From the NCBI GenBank assembly GCA_029260315.1, contig JAJDDM010000063.1, positions 1 to 47,426 of the forward strand: DNA of 47,426 nucleotides, written 5' to 3'. This document shows positions 1 through 7,588 of the stretch, piece by piece. The notes beneath the pieces are model-generated. The model ran no database searches and was not told the DNA's origin. It saw only the letters and a program-made list of their open reading frames with translations. How positions within the stretch are numbered: position 1 is the first letter of the stretch; each line of letters begins with the position of its first letter. This DNA is from Phycisphaerales bacterium (lineage in GTDB: Bacteria > Planctomycetota > Phycisphaerae > Phycisphaerales > UBA1924). The position numbers and the translations under genes are program-made.

Positions 1-48
1 TGGCTCGATGAGGTTCCAAAGGTCGTCGCCGACGATGAGTCTGGCCAT
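1..48 (-). mobile_element. 5' end of an IS5-like transposase, cut by the window edge
   Basis: Sixteen codons are visible, reading MARLIVGDDLWNLIEP from an ATG at 48-46. The ATG is preceded by a strong Shine-Dalgarno sequence (AAGGAGGAGATC directly upstream on the minus strand). This opening closely resembles the N-terminus of IS5-family transposases (the xDxLWxLIEPLLP pattern). Only the start is present, so intactness cannot be judged. An insertion sequence at the very edge is also what an assembly break would produce. The assignment rests on 16 residues. Confidence 0.5.
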
Positions 49-127
49 GATCTCCTCCTTGACAGTCCAGATCGCGTCCTGCGATCAAAGATTCATCGGC
101 GCCACAGACCATTGTCGATCAATGTTC

Positions 128-157
128 TTTTAGGGGCTCTATTTTTAGGGGCTCTAT
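128..157. repeat. 15-bp perfect tandem direct repeat
   Basis: TTTTAGGGGCTCTAT occurs at 128-142 and again, with no gap, at 143-157. It lies about 80-110 bp upstream of the IS5-like transposase start, where the terminal inverted repeat of the element would be expected. Read inward from the right, each copy gives ATAGAGCCCCTAAAA. One or both copies may be the IS end. That is inference, since the other end of the element is outside the window. Confidence 0.7.
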
Positions 158-254
158 GCTGTAAATACACGTCATCCCGAGAAATTGCAAGCGATTTCCG
201 CGCCCCGTCCATCCTCGTGTTATGCTTCGAACGTCAAGCACGGGGAGATCATCT

Positions 255-2726
255 ATGCGATGCTGCAGCACCATCGGGACAGGCGCGCTGGCCGGGACAC
301 TCACATGCCTGCTCGGGCTCTCGACGCCGGCGGCGGGCGACTTCGGTCGGGAGATCGCCAAGCAGCTCGCCGACGACGGCGGTACCGAGGACTCGTTCGG
401 TCGGGCGGCGGCGATCAGCGGATCGACCGCGATCATCGGGGCGCTCGATGATGATGTTCGCGGGCGAGACTCTGGCTCGGCGTATCTGTTTGACGTGGCC
501 ACGGGCGAACAGATCGCCAAGCTCGTAGCGAGCGACGGCCAGCCGAACGACCAGTTCAGCTTCTCGGTCGGTCTTGACGGGAACGTCGCGATCGTCGGGG
601 CGAACGGCGCGGACACGTCGGGCGTCGATTCCGGGGCGGCGTATCTGTTTGACGCCGATACCGGCGAGCAGTTGTCGCGGTTGGTCCCCAGCGATGGGCT
701 GGCGGGTGATCGGTTCGGCAGCGCGGTCGCGATCTCGGGCGGGCTGGTCGTGGTGGGAGCAAGCCAGGACGACACCAACGGCGGTTCTTCGGGATCCGCG
801 TACGTCTTTGACGTGTCCGATCCGAGACAGCCGGTCGAACTCGCGAAGTTCTTCGCCAGCGACGCGGGGCCCTCGTCGTTCTTCGGAGGGAGCGTTGCGA
901 TGAGCGGCACGATCGCGGTGATCGGAGCGTCCGAGGTTGGTGCCGCGCGGGGTGCCGCGTATCTGTTCGATCTGACCGATGCGAACAATCCGGCGGAGAT
1001 CGCGCGTCTGCAACCGGGCGACATCGCGGACTTCGAGCGGTTCGGCGAGTCGGTCGCGATCGACGGGGAACTGGCCGTCATCGGGGCCAAGTTCGACGCC
1101 GACAACGGGTTCCGGTCTGGGTCGGCGTATGTCTACGACGTGACGACACAGCAGCTCGTATCCAAGCTGGTCGCCGACGACGGCGGCATCGAGGACATGC
1201 TCGGGAACTCGGTGGCCATCCAGGGCGACCTCGTCGTCGCGGGCGCGGTCGGATCAGACAGCGTCGCCGCGAACTCGGGAGCGGCGTGCGTCTTTGACGC
1301 GCGGACCGGCGAGCAGCTCGACAAGCTGACGGCCGATGACGGCGCCGCCGCGGACCTCTTCGGGTTCGCGGTTGCGCTCGATGGCTCGACGGCGGTGATC
1401 GGCGCGTACCTGGACGATGATCGAGGCGAGGACTCGGGATCGGCGTACGTCTTCGACGCGAGCACGGGAGAGCAGGAGCGCAAGCTGGTCCCGCGCGACA
1501 GCTCGGTCGGCGATCTGCTGGGCTCGGCGGTCGCAACCGATGGCGAGATCACGCTCGTCGGCGCGCCGCGGGATTCTGATTCTCAGAACGACGGCGGGTC
1601 GGCGTATCTTTTCGATGCGCGCGGGCGGGCCCCGCTCGCCAAGCTCGTCGCCGACGACGGCGCGGCGGGAGACCTCTTCGGCGTCTCGGTGGCGATGGGA
1701 GGCGACCTCGGTGCGATCGGCGCCAGCGGCGACGACGGCGGAGCCGGGTCGGCGTACCTGTTCGACCTTGTCGCCCGTGAACAGATACTGAAGCTGACAG
1801 CGGGCGACGGCGCGCTCGATGACGCCTTCGGCGCTTCCGTCGGCGTGAGCGCCGGGCTCGCGCTGGTGGGAGCCCCTGGTGACGACGACAACGGGGGCGA
1901 GTCGGGGTCGGCGTACGTCTTCGACGGCGCGACCGGCCAGCAGCTGCACAAGCTCCTGGCGGACGACGGGCAGGGCGGAGACGGCTTCGGCGCGTCGGTC
2001 TCCCTGCATGCCGGGCTCGCGGTCGTCGGCGCCCCGGGGGATGACGACCTCGGGCAGGACGCCGGCGCTGTCTATGTCTTCGACGCGACGAGCGGAGCGC
2101 TGCTGCGCAAGTTCACGGCGGACGACGGCGGCCCGCTCGACGAGTTCGGCTCGGGCGTCTCTGTGCGTGACGCGACGCTTGTGGCGGGCGCTCCGGGCGA
2201 TGCGGGCGGGGGCTCGGCATATCTGTTCGATCTGAACGGCGGGCGGCAGATCGCCAAGCTCGAGGCTGACAGTCGCGGCAAGGGAGACCGGACCGGCGCC
2301 GCCGTGGGGCTGAGCGCCACGACCGTCGTCGTGGGCGCGCCGATGAGCGACGGGGGCGGGCTTGATGGCGGGGCCGCGTATCTGTTCGATAGCGGCTCTG
2401 GCGAGCAGCTCGCGACGCTGCGGGCGCGCGACGCGAGCCCGGGCGCTCGGATGGGAGCGTCTGTCGCGATCGGCGGTGTCATCGCAACAGTGGGTGCGCC
2501 GATGGATGACGAGCGGGGTAACGATGCGGGCGCCGCGATCGCGTTCGACGCCGACCGCTGCGGCGCGGATCTCGACGGCGATGGCGCGGTGGACTCCGAT
2601 GACTTCTTTCTGTATCTCGACGCGTTCGTCAGCAACAACAGGGACACCTGCGATATAGACGGCGATGGTGACTGCGACGGCGACGACTACTTCGGGTTCC
2701 TGGACCTGTTCGAGGATCCGTGCTGA
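255..2726 (+). CDS. Exported FG-GAP beta-propeller protein with C-terminal dockerin-like tail
   Basis: Predicted secreted protein of 823 aa. The ATG at 255 is preferred over the in-frame ATG at 222 because GGGGAGA lies 6 bp upstream and it gives a compact signal peptide (MRCCSTIGTG..., hydrophobic core to about residue 25). The mature part consists of about 14 repeats of roughly 50 residues with the pattern FGxxVAxxGxxxVVGAxxDD...GSAYxFDxxTGEQLxKL, the FG-GAP/integrin-alpha type. Fourteen blades would suit two seven-bladed propellers. The D-rich loops (DDD, DDxxG) may bind calcium. The C-terminus has two EF-hand loops (DLDGDGAVDSDD and DIDGDGDCDGDD), each followed by FFLYLDAF/YFGFLDLF, and ends in Cys, as in planctomycete GC-type dockerin tails. 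Its role is unknown; surface binding or adhesion is plausible. It converges with the PilZ gene downstream. Confidence 0.85.
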   Translation: MRCCSTIGTGALAGTLTCLLGLSTPAAGDFGREIAKQLADDGGTEDSFGRAAAISGSTAIIGALDDDVRGRDSGSAYLFDVATGEQIAKLVASDGQPNDQFSFSVGLDGNVAIVGANGADTSGVDSGAAYLFDADTGEQLSRLVPSDGLAGDRFGSAVAISGGLVVVGASQDDTNGGSSGSAYVFDVSDPRQPVELAKFFASDAGPSSFFGGSVAMSGTIAVIGASEVGAARGAAYLFDLTDANNPAEIARLQPGDIADFERFGESVAIDGELAVIGAKFDADNGFRSGSAYVYDVTTQQLVSKLVADDGGIEDMLGNSVAIQGDLVVAGAVGSDSVAANSGAACVFDARTGEQLDKLTADDGAAADLFGFAVALDGSTAVIGAYLDDDRGEDSGSAYVFDASTGEQERKLVPRDSSVGDLLGSAVATDGEITLVGAPRDSDSQNDGGSAYLFDARGRAPLAKLVADDGAAGDLFGVSVAMGGDLGAIGASGDDGGAGSAYLFDLVAREQILKLTAGDGALDDAFGASVGVSAGLALVGAPGDDDNGGESGSAYVFDGATGQQLHKLLADDGQGGDGFGASVSLHAGLAVVGAPGDDDLGQDAGAVYVFDATSGALLRKFTADDGGPLDEFGSGVSVRDATLVAGAPGDAGGGSAYLFDLNGGRQIAKLEADSRGKGDRTGAAVGLSATTVVVGAPMSDGGGLDGGAAYLFDSGSGEQLATLRARDASPGARMGASVAIGGVIATVGAPMDDERGNDAGAAIAFDADRCGADLDGDGAVDSDDFFLYLDAFVSNNRDTCDIDGDGDCDGDDYFGFLDLFEDPC

Positions 2727-2741
2727 GAAGCCCTGGGGCGA

Positions 2742-2761
2742 CCCGGGCTCTGCGGCCCGGG
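2742..2761. terminator. GC-rich hairpin between convergent genes, possible bidirectional terminator
   Basis: CCCGGGC (2742-2748) pairs with GCCCGGG (2755-2761) around a 6-nt loop. It lies 15 bp after the FG-GAP stop codon and 31 bp from the stop of the convergent PilZ gene. No T-run follows on either strand, so a terminator role is inferred from position only. Confidence 0.35.
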
Positions 2762-2792
2762 CCGGCTCCAAGGACGTCATGGCAGCTTCAGG

Positions 2793-3647
2793 CTACTGCT
2801 TGCGCGACCGTTGACGCAGCTCGTGGGAGATGATGCCCAAGACCGATGTCGTGCTGTTATCCAGCCCCACCACCGCCGTTCTCGTCCGCTCGGACGCGTC
2901 GAGACCGTCGCGTGCGTCGCCGACGAGGATGACGAGCCCGGCATGCCCGGCCCGCCGGATCGTGCGGATGACATCGCGGCTTCCGAGGCCCTCCATGCCC
3001 GCGTCGCACACGACGAAGTCGAAGCGTCGCTGTTTCAGGAAGTCTGCGCCCGCACCGAGGAAGGGCGCGTCCTGCACGTCCAGCCCCTCCTCGCGCATTC
3101 GCCCGACGGCCTCGCCGAGGCGATTCGCCTCGTTGCTCATGCACAACACCCGCCCGGACAGGTCTTTCTCGGGGGCAGTGGGAGCTTCCTCGACGGATTC
3201 GGCGACCTCCGGCCGCTTGCTCTCGCTGAACCCGACGGGGAGATCGAGAAAATCCTCGATCTCGATCTTCTCGTCGAATCGGACGCCGACCTCGTGGATC
3301 AGCTTGACGAGGTATCGGCAACTCACAACCGTGCCGGTCACCAGCGTGGGCTCGCCCTCCTTTCGAGGCAGCGAGATCACACAGCGGGATTTCTCGTGGA
3401 TGAATCCTCGGTGCAGGACGCAGATGCCGCCGCACGAGAGATTCCGGGTCTGCACCAGCACCTTGCTCTGATCGGACATCCGGTGGACGACGCGCATGGC
3501 GACGCCGTCGCGTCGGTAGGGAACGCGCACATGGGCGCGGCGTTCTTCGCCGTCCCAGGACGTGCAATCAAGCCGGTCGAGGAGGCGATTCACATGCGCG
3601 GTTGACATTCCGAGCGTTCCCGCCTCGAGCTCTGAATGCCGTTGCAT
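2793..3647 (-). CDS. PilZ domain protein with C-terminal pseudo-receiver domain
   Basis: 284 aa, predicted cytoplasmic. The N-terminal half is a PilZ domain, the usual c-di-GMP effector. It has the RxxxR motif (RAHVR near residue 38) and the (D/N)xSxxG motif (NLSCGG near residue 70). A short acidic linker (about 150-163) leads to a response-regulator-like fold: beta strand RVLCMSN, FDFVVCD with an Asp in the phosphoacceptor position, and LVILVGDARD. The acidic pair normally found after the first strand is replaced by SNE, and the conserved Thr/Ser and Lys positions are not evident, so the receiver is probably not phosphorylated in the normal way. The ATG at 3647 is weakly supported; Met14 (3608) is an alternative start that keeps both domains. 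It likely couples c-di-GMP to an unknown output. Confidence 0.8.
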   Translation of the reverse strand: MQRHSELEAGTLGMSTAHVNRLLDRLDCTSWDGEERRAHVRVPYRRDGVAMRVVHRMSDQSKVLVQTRNLSCGGICVLHRGFIHEKSRCVISLPRKEGEPTLVTGTVVSCRYLVKLIHEVGVRFDEKIEIEDFLDLPVGFSESKRPEVAESVEEAPTAPEKDLSGRVLCMSNEANRLGEAVGRMREEGLDVQDAPFLGAGADFLKQRRFDFVVCDAGMEGLGSRDVIRTIRRAGHAGLVILVGDARDGLDASERTRTAVVGLDNSTTSVLGIISHELRQRSRKQ

Positions 3648-3985
3648 TGCAACACCCCCGGTCCGACCGCGCAGGCCTATCCTGTGCGCTCACCACCTCT
3701 AGATCGCCACACTCGGAGCGCGTGATAAGCGGCAGATCGACGATTCCAGTGAAACTCCCAGATTTGGGAGGTTCTTATCAGCGGTACGACTCAAACTTGA
3801 GCCGGCATGGTGGAGAATACTGAGCTGTACCGTTGTTATCGCCAGTTTCGAGCATGAACAGGTTATCAATAAAAATACTGATATACCTAGTTCTCCCAGC
3901 ATCAAGAGTGCATACGCGAAGGGCGATTCGAGCGAGCGGCAACCCGTGACACTGGCGCTGCGACGAGCGATCGCGGTCCGACCGC
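3648..3985. other. 338-bp intergenic region with nested inverted repeats and an AT-rich stretch
   Basis: No gene is seen here. It separates the phosphatase gene from the PilZ gene (both minus strand) and probably holds the PilZ promoter. TGATAAG at 3723-3729 is matched by its inverse CTTATCA at 3774-3780. Between them lies a perfect hairpin, CTCCCA (3755-3760)/TGGGAG (3765-3770) with loop GATT. The stretch 3830-3900 is markedly AT-rich for this genome, but I could not settle on a -35/-10 pair. Confidence 0.5.
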
Positions 3986-4465
3986 TCACATTCCATGCAT
4001 CGACCGCAGCAGCCCGCCGCAGGCCGCGTCGAGCAGGCGGTAGACCGTCTCGAAGCCTTCGGGCCCGCCGAGGTAGGGGTCCGGGACGTCCAGTTCGTTC
4101 TCGCTTGCGCCGGCGAGCCCGGGGTCGAACGAACGCATCAGGCGAATGCGTGAGGCGGGCGCCCCGAGGGCGAGAAGATCCCGCTTGTTCTCGCGGTCCA
4201 TGACCAGGAGCAAATCGAAGCGCTCGAAATCGGCGACCTGAACCTGGCGAGCGATGCTCGTGACATCCACGCCGTGTCGAAGACCGACCTCGATTGTTCG
4301 CGGGTCGGCGGAATCGCCGGCGTGCCAGTGTCCGATGCCCGCGGAGTCGACGACGAGGCCGTCGAGGATCCCTGCGGCGCGGGCTTTGTGGATGAATATC
4401 GCCTCGCCCAGCGGGCTGCGGCAGATGTTGCCGAGGCAGACGAACAGTAGACTTCGGTGGCTCAC
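3986..4465 (-). CDS. Low-molecular-weight protein tyrosine phosphatase
   Basis: 159 aa, the usual size of the family, cytoplasmic. The N-terminal P-loop CLGNICRS has the nucleophile Cys10 and Arg16 (C-x5-R-S), and the catalytic acid is Asp129 in DPY. These are the complete catalytic elements of LMW-PTP or arsenate-reductase-like phosphatases. The start is the GTG at 4465-4463, with GAGG 7 bp upstream. The longer open frame upstream is only the antisense shadow of the preceding gene. It begins 8 bp after the stop of the glycosyltransferase-like gene, so the two are very likely cotranscribed. In bacteria such phosphatases often sit next to polysaccharide genes, where they act on tyrosine kinases. 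No kinase is present here, so the substrate is unknown. Confidence 0.9.
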   Translation of the reverse strand: MSHRSLLFVCLGNICRSPLGEAIFIHKARAAGILDGLVVDSAGIGHWHAGDSADPRTIEVGLRHGVDVTSIARQVQVADFERFDLLLVMDRENKRDLLALGAPASRIRLMRSFDPGLAGASENELDVPDPYLGGPEGFETVYRLLDAACGGLLRSMHGM

Positions 4466-4473
4466 AGATGACC

Positions 4474-5577
4474 TCAGCTCACGACCATGGGGCGTCGGCG
4501 GGCCGGCGCGTGGGCCCAGATGGAGCTGAGGGTATCGGCCAAGCCTGCGGTGTGCGGCGCGTCTCGCTCGATCAGGCTCGTTCGCATGCGCCGGCGGAGC
4601 ATGCGGGCGTCGCCCATCGCCGAGACTCTGCCCGCGATGATCGTCGGCGTGGTGCTGCGCGCGATGCAGTGCTCGCGCGCCGGGGATCCGTAATCCGCCA
4701 GGCGCTCGACGGCCGGGCCGGCGATGACGGGTACGCCGGCGGCATGTGCGTGCTCGATGGCCAGGGCGGTCGCGCCACGCCGGGGGCTGCGGTCGTCGAA
4801 CGCGCAAACTCCCTGGTCGCACATCGGGATCGTCGCGTGCATCGGGCAGCCGAGTCGGATGAGCGGGCTGCGAATCTGCATGTTGCGGTGGACGCGTTTG
4901 GCGCGGGTCCAGCGTCGTGCGCCGGCGGGGACGAGCGCGATCGCTCGTACGCCGGCGTGTTCGAGGACGACGAGGATGCCGCAGGCCCAGAGGGCGTCGG
5001 CGGCGCCAGACGGCTCGGCGATCACGCCCAGGACGACCTCGTCGTCATCCGCGCCGAGTACCGAGCGCCAAGCGCGGCGTTCATCGTCGCTTGGGACGCG
5101 CGCGTCTCGGGGTGAGGCGGCGAGGTGGGCGTCTGCGCCGCGAGCGCGCCAGGCCTCGGCGTCGAGCGCATCCAGGGCGACGATGGGCGTTGCGTCGAGG
5201 TCGCGCAGGTCTGTGGGCGCACTCAGCATCACGCCGACGGCGTCGAGGTTGACCCAGCCCGCACGCTTCCACAGCGCGAGCGTGCGCTCGGACCAACAGG
5301 TGAGCGTATCGAAGAACGGGCGGTGCCGGAGGTAGCGCGAGAGCGCCGTTTTCGCGCGGAACGGGTCGTTGGAGGGACACGCGATGCGGTCGGTGGTGTC
5401 GACGCCGAGTTCGAGAGCGCGGTCCTCGAAGGCCTGGGGACCGAAGAGGACGACGGTGTGCTCGTGCTCGGGTGTCTTCTCGATGGCGTGCTTGCAGGCG
5501 AGGATCGACGCGTCGGGGATGACGCGCTGACCATCGGGGGGCGCGGCTTCCATGCTGAGCAGGTGGCAGATGCGCAT
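4474..5577 (-). CDS. Putative GT-B-type glycosyltransferase-like protein
   Basis: 367 aa, no signal peptide, predicted cytoplasmic. The N-terminus (MRICHLLSMEAAPPDGQRV followed by a helix and VVLFGP) and the later segment AIEHAHAAGVPVIAGP resemble the two Rossmann-like halves of family 4/1 glycosyltransferases. The usual E-x7-E donor-binding motif is not clear: the C-terminal half reads GATALAIEHAHAAGVPVIAG with only part of the pattern. The assignment is tentative. It starts 11 bp after the upstream lipoprotein stop and ends 8 bp before the tyrosine phosphatase, so it belongs to the same operon. The pairing of a glycosyltransferase-like protein with a tyrosine phosphatase would suit envelope polysaccharide metabolism. 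Confidence 0.5.
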   Translation of the reverse strand: MRICHLLSMEAAPPDGQRVIPDASILACKHAIEKTPEHEHTVVLFGPQAFEDRALELGVDTTDRIACPSNDPFRAKTALSRYLRHRPFFDTLTCWSERTLALWKRAGWVNLDAVGVMLSAPTDLRDLDATPIVALDALDAEAWRARGADAHLAASPRDARVPSDDERRAWRSVLGADDDEVVLGVIAEPSGAADALWACGILVVLEHAGVRAIALVPAGARRWTRAKRVHRNMQIRSPLIRLGCPMHATIPMCDQGVCAFDDRSPRRGATALAIEHAHAAGVPVIAGPAVERLADYGSPAREHCIARSTTPTIIAGRVSAMGDARMLRRRMRTSLIERDAPHTAGLADTLSSIWAHAPARRRPMVVS

Positions 5578-5588
5578 CGGGGGTGGGG

Positions 5589-6245
5589 TCAGCCTCTGCC
5601 GCGGTCTTCGGTGGCCTCGCGCTTGAAGAAGAGCTGGGCGACGCCGATGCCCGTCCAGGATGCGAGGTTCTGCTGGGCCTCGAGGACGTCGGCGCGTGAG
5701 GTCGGGCTCGTGCCCTGCTGGGTGGGCATGCGGATGACGCGCCGGAAGCCCTCGGGCTCTGCGGGCCAGAGGCGCTCGCCGGTGGTCACGTCGAGGATCT
5801 TGACGCGGGTCTCGGACATGGGCGCGAAGGTCTGGCCGTCGGGGCTGAGCGCGAAGCTGTCGATGCTGATCCAGATGAGGACGTCGGCGCCGACGGCCCG
5901 CCCGATCTCCTGGAGGCTGAGCGGCTGGTCGTGGGTCTCCTGGCGGGCGGCGATGTGGGTGCCGCGGGCGGAGATGAGATCGTCGACGAGGTTCTTTTCG
6001 AGGATGGTGGTCTCGGCGACCTCGGCGATCTGCTGGCCGAGGATCGGGCGGGGCAGGACGCCGCTGCGGTCGTCGATGAACAGGACGGTGGAGCGTTTCT
6101 TGTCGAGCTTGTGCTCTGCGGGGATAGAGGGCGGCCCGTGGACGAGGACGAACGCGGGGCCGACGATGTTGCAGCCGGCGAGGAGAACCGGCCCAAGCAG
6201 AAGCCCTGCGATGGCGGAGCGCAGCGCGTTAGAAGGGGATTTCAT
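5589..6245 (-). CDS. Lipoprotein of unknown function (downstream member of a pair)
   Basis: 218 aa from the ATG at 6245, chosen because GAGGAGG lies 4 bp upstream and it places a clean lipoprotein signal (hydrophobic stretch, lipobox LLAGC, Cys25) at the N-terminus. Upstream in-frame Met codons would add a non-signal extension. The body contains STVLFIDDRSGVLPRP and ADVLIWISIDSF, an alternating alpha/beta pattern reminiscent of small lipoproteins that bind other envelope proteins. I do not recognise the family. The start overlaps the end of the upstream lipoprotein gene by 17 bp, implying translational coupling and joint function at a membrane. Confidence 0.75.
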   Translation of the reverse strand: MKSPSNALRSAIAGLLLGPVLLAGCNIVGPAFVLVHGPPSIPAEHKLDKKRSTVLFIDDRSGVLPRPILGQQIAEVAETTILEKNLVDDLISARGTHIAARQETHDQPLSLQEIGRAVGADVLIWISIDSFALSPDGQTFAPMSETRVKILDVTTGERLWPAEPEGFRRVIRMPTQQGTSPTSRADVLEAQQNLASWTGIGVAQLFFKREATEDRGRG

Positions 6246-6915
6246 ATTCCTCCTCGTGGTCGAAGAAGAGCCAGGCGCAGCGCTGGGCGAACCGTTGCAC
6301 AAGCGCGGTGGCGACGAGGCTTGCGCTCATCTCGTCGGGGCCGTAGCCCGAGCCGTCGGGGAAGCCGACCGAGATCGGGCGGTTGAAGGCGTACTCCTCG
6401 GGGAATGCGCTGTCGGTCTCGAGCACCGCGACGGTGCCGGCGGCGACGCCGTCCCAGAGATGGCGGTTGCCCGGCTCGTTGAGGCGGAACTCGAAGAGCT
6501 CGATGAGAATGATGCGGTCGACCGCTCCCTCGCCGCCGGCGAGCTGGGAGGCGAGCTCGGCCCGGCTCATGATCGTCCAACGCGGGGTTGTCTGCTGGAA
6601 CATAACGACGTCCGACGGCGGGACGTGCCCGCTCGCGAGCGTGTTGGCCGCGATCTCGGCGTCGATGCGTGCGGTCAGGTCCGGCACGAGCGTGGGCCAG
6701 CGTCCCTGGATGGCGCGGTCGGCGTCGATGACCACGGCGAAGGTCTTGCCCTCCAGGCCCTCGTACTCTGCGAAGACCTTGACCGGCGTGTTCTCCTGGA
6801 TGCCCGCGGCGATGAAGCCGGCGAGCTGGCACGCGGGGAGGCACACGGCAAGAGCGATCAGACCGACGATGACGCGGGCCAGTCGGGCGGGTGAGCGGAT
6901 GAAGCGTCGGTCCAT
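6229..6915 (-). CDS. Lipoprotein of unknown function (upstream member of a pair)
   Basis: 228 aa with a basic N-terminus, a hydrophobic stretch and lipobox LPAC (Cys29), so probably membrane-anchored and periplasmic. The following region (VFAEYEGLEGKTFAVVIDAD, then VDRIILIELFEFRLNEPG) is a mixed alpha/beta domain that I do not recognise. It sits 9 bp after the DUF2752 gene and overlaps the next lipoprotein gene. Its arrangement (an early VVIDADR strand and later IILIELFEFR) parallels that of its neighbour, so the two may be distant paralogues forming one complex. That is inference from pattern only. Confidence 0.75.
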   Translation of the reverse strand: MDRRFIRSPARLARVIVGLIALAVCLPACQLAGFIAAGIQENTPVKVFAEYEGLEGKTFAVVIDADRAIQGRWPTLVPDLTARIDAEIAANTLASGHVPPSDVVMFQQTTPRWTIMSRAELASQLAGGEGAVDRIILIELFEFRLNEPGNRHLWDGVAAGTVAVLETDSAFPEEYAFNRPISVGFPDGSGYGPDEMSASLVATALVQRFAQRCAWLFFDHEEEYEIPF

Positions 6916-6924
6916 TGGTCGGCC

Positions 6925-7353
6925 TCAGAAGATAGCTGGTGGGGTCACGATGAGCTTATACGCCCAGGCCGCTGCCAGAAGGGCGGTGAGGATCCAGAGC
7001 GGGCGGGGGCGGAGGAGCCCTCGCAGGGGAGCCGCGGCACGCGAGCCGGTGAGTGCGACATGCAGGGCGATCCAGAAGCCGGTGGCGCTGGCGATCGCCA
7101 GCAGGAAGCCGAAGGGTTGTGCGAGGAAAGAGGCCAGGAGGTTCCCCTCGGCAGCGTGCGCGAAGGAAGTTGTCATGCCGCAGGTCGCGCAGGGGCGGCC
7201 GGTGGAGACAAGGAAGGGGCAGCGTTCGAGGCCGATCACGGCGAGCTGCTCGTGGGTGCCCAGGTCGCGGTCATCGGGGCTGAGCGAGGCGGCGACGGCG
7301 AGCAGGGCGAGCAGGGCGAGGGCGGTGAGCGAAGCGACAAGGCGCGGCGGCAT
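6925..7353 (-). CDS. DUF2752 family membrane protein
   Basis: 142 aa with three predicted membrane segments: residues about 6-24, 80-102 and 118-135. Between the first two lies the family hallmark CPFLVSTGRPCATCGMTTSF, with three Cys in the CPxxxxTGxPCxTCGMT pattern. DUF2752 proteins are small bacterial inner-membrane proteins of unknown function; the clustered cysteines might bind metal or be redox-active, which is untested. It is the first gene of the probable five-gene minus-strand operon and is divergent from the protease gene. Confidence 0.85.
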   Translation of the reverse strand: MPPRLVASLTALALLALLAVAASLSPDDRDLGTHEQLAVIGLERCPFLVSTGRPCATCGMTTSFAHAAEGNLLASFLAQPFGFLLAIASATGFWIALHVALTGSRAAAPLRGLLRPRPLWILTALLAAAWAYKLIVTPPAIF

Positions 7354-7588
7354 GGACGAGGGTAGGAAGTCTCCGGATTCGCGGCTGTCGGTTGTGGTGG
7401 GCCGATAGGTGGCGAGGTCGGGCGAAGTTGGGGGAATCCAGCCAGCGGTGTCTGGATTTTTCGCCGGTCTCTTGGGGGCCAGAGAGGGGGTGTGCTAGGT
7501 TCGGCGTGTGAGGCGGGCGTCCCTGTTCGTCCTCGACCGGGGAATGAATGCGTTGGGCATTCAAGAACAACGTACGGAGGTAGTAAAA
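7354..7588. promoter_or_regulatory. Divergent intergenic region with one hairpin and a strong ribosome binding site
   Basis: This 235-bp region separates the DUF2752 gene from the protease gene and must carry both promoters, though I could not identify confident hexamers. AATCCAG (7435-7441) pairs with CTGGATT (7452-7458), followed by TTT, a terminator-like shape on the plus strand. No plus-strand gene precedes it, so it might be a leader structure. GGAGG at 7576-7580 lies 8 bp before the GTG start of the protease and decides that start. Confidence 0.45.

Noticed and set aside
7435-7461. Rho-independent terminator on the plus strand
   Set aside because: The hairpin with following T-run has the right shape, but no plus-strand gene lies upstream; it is kept only as a possible leader structure.
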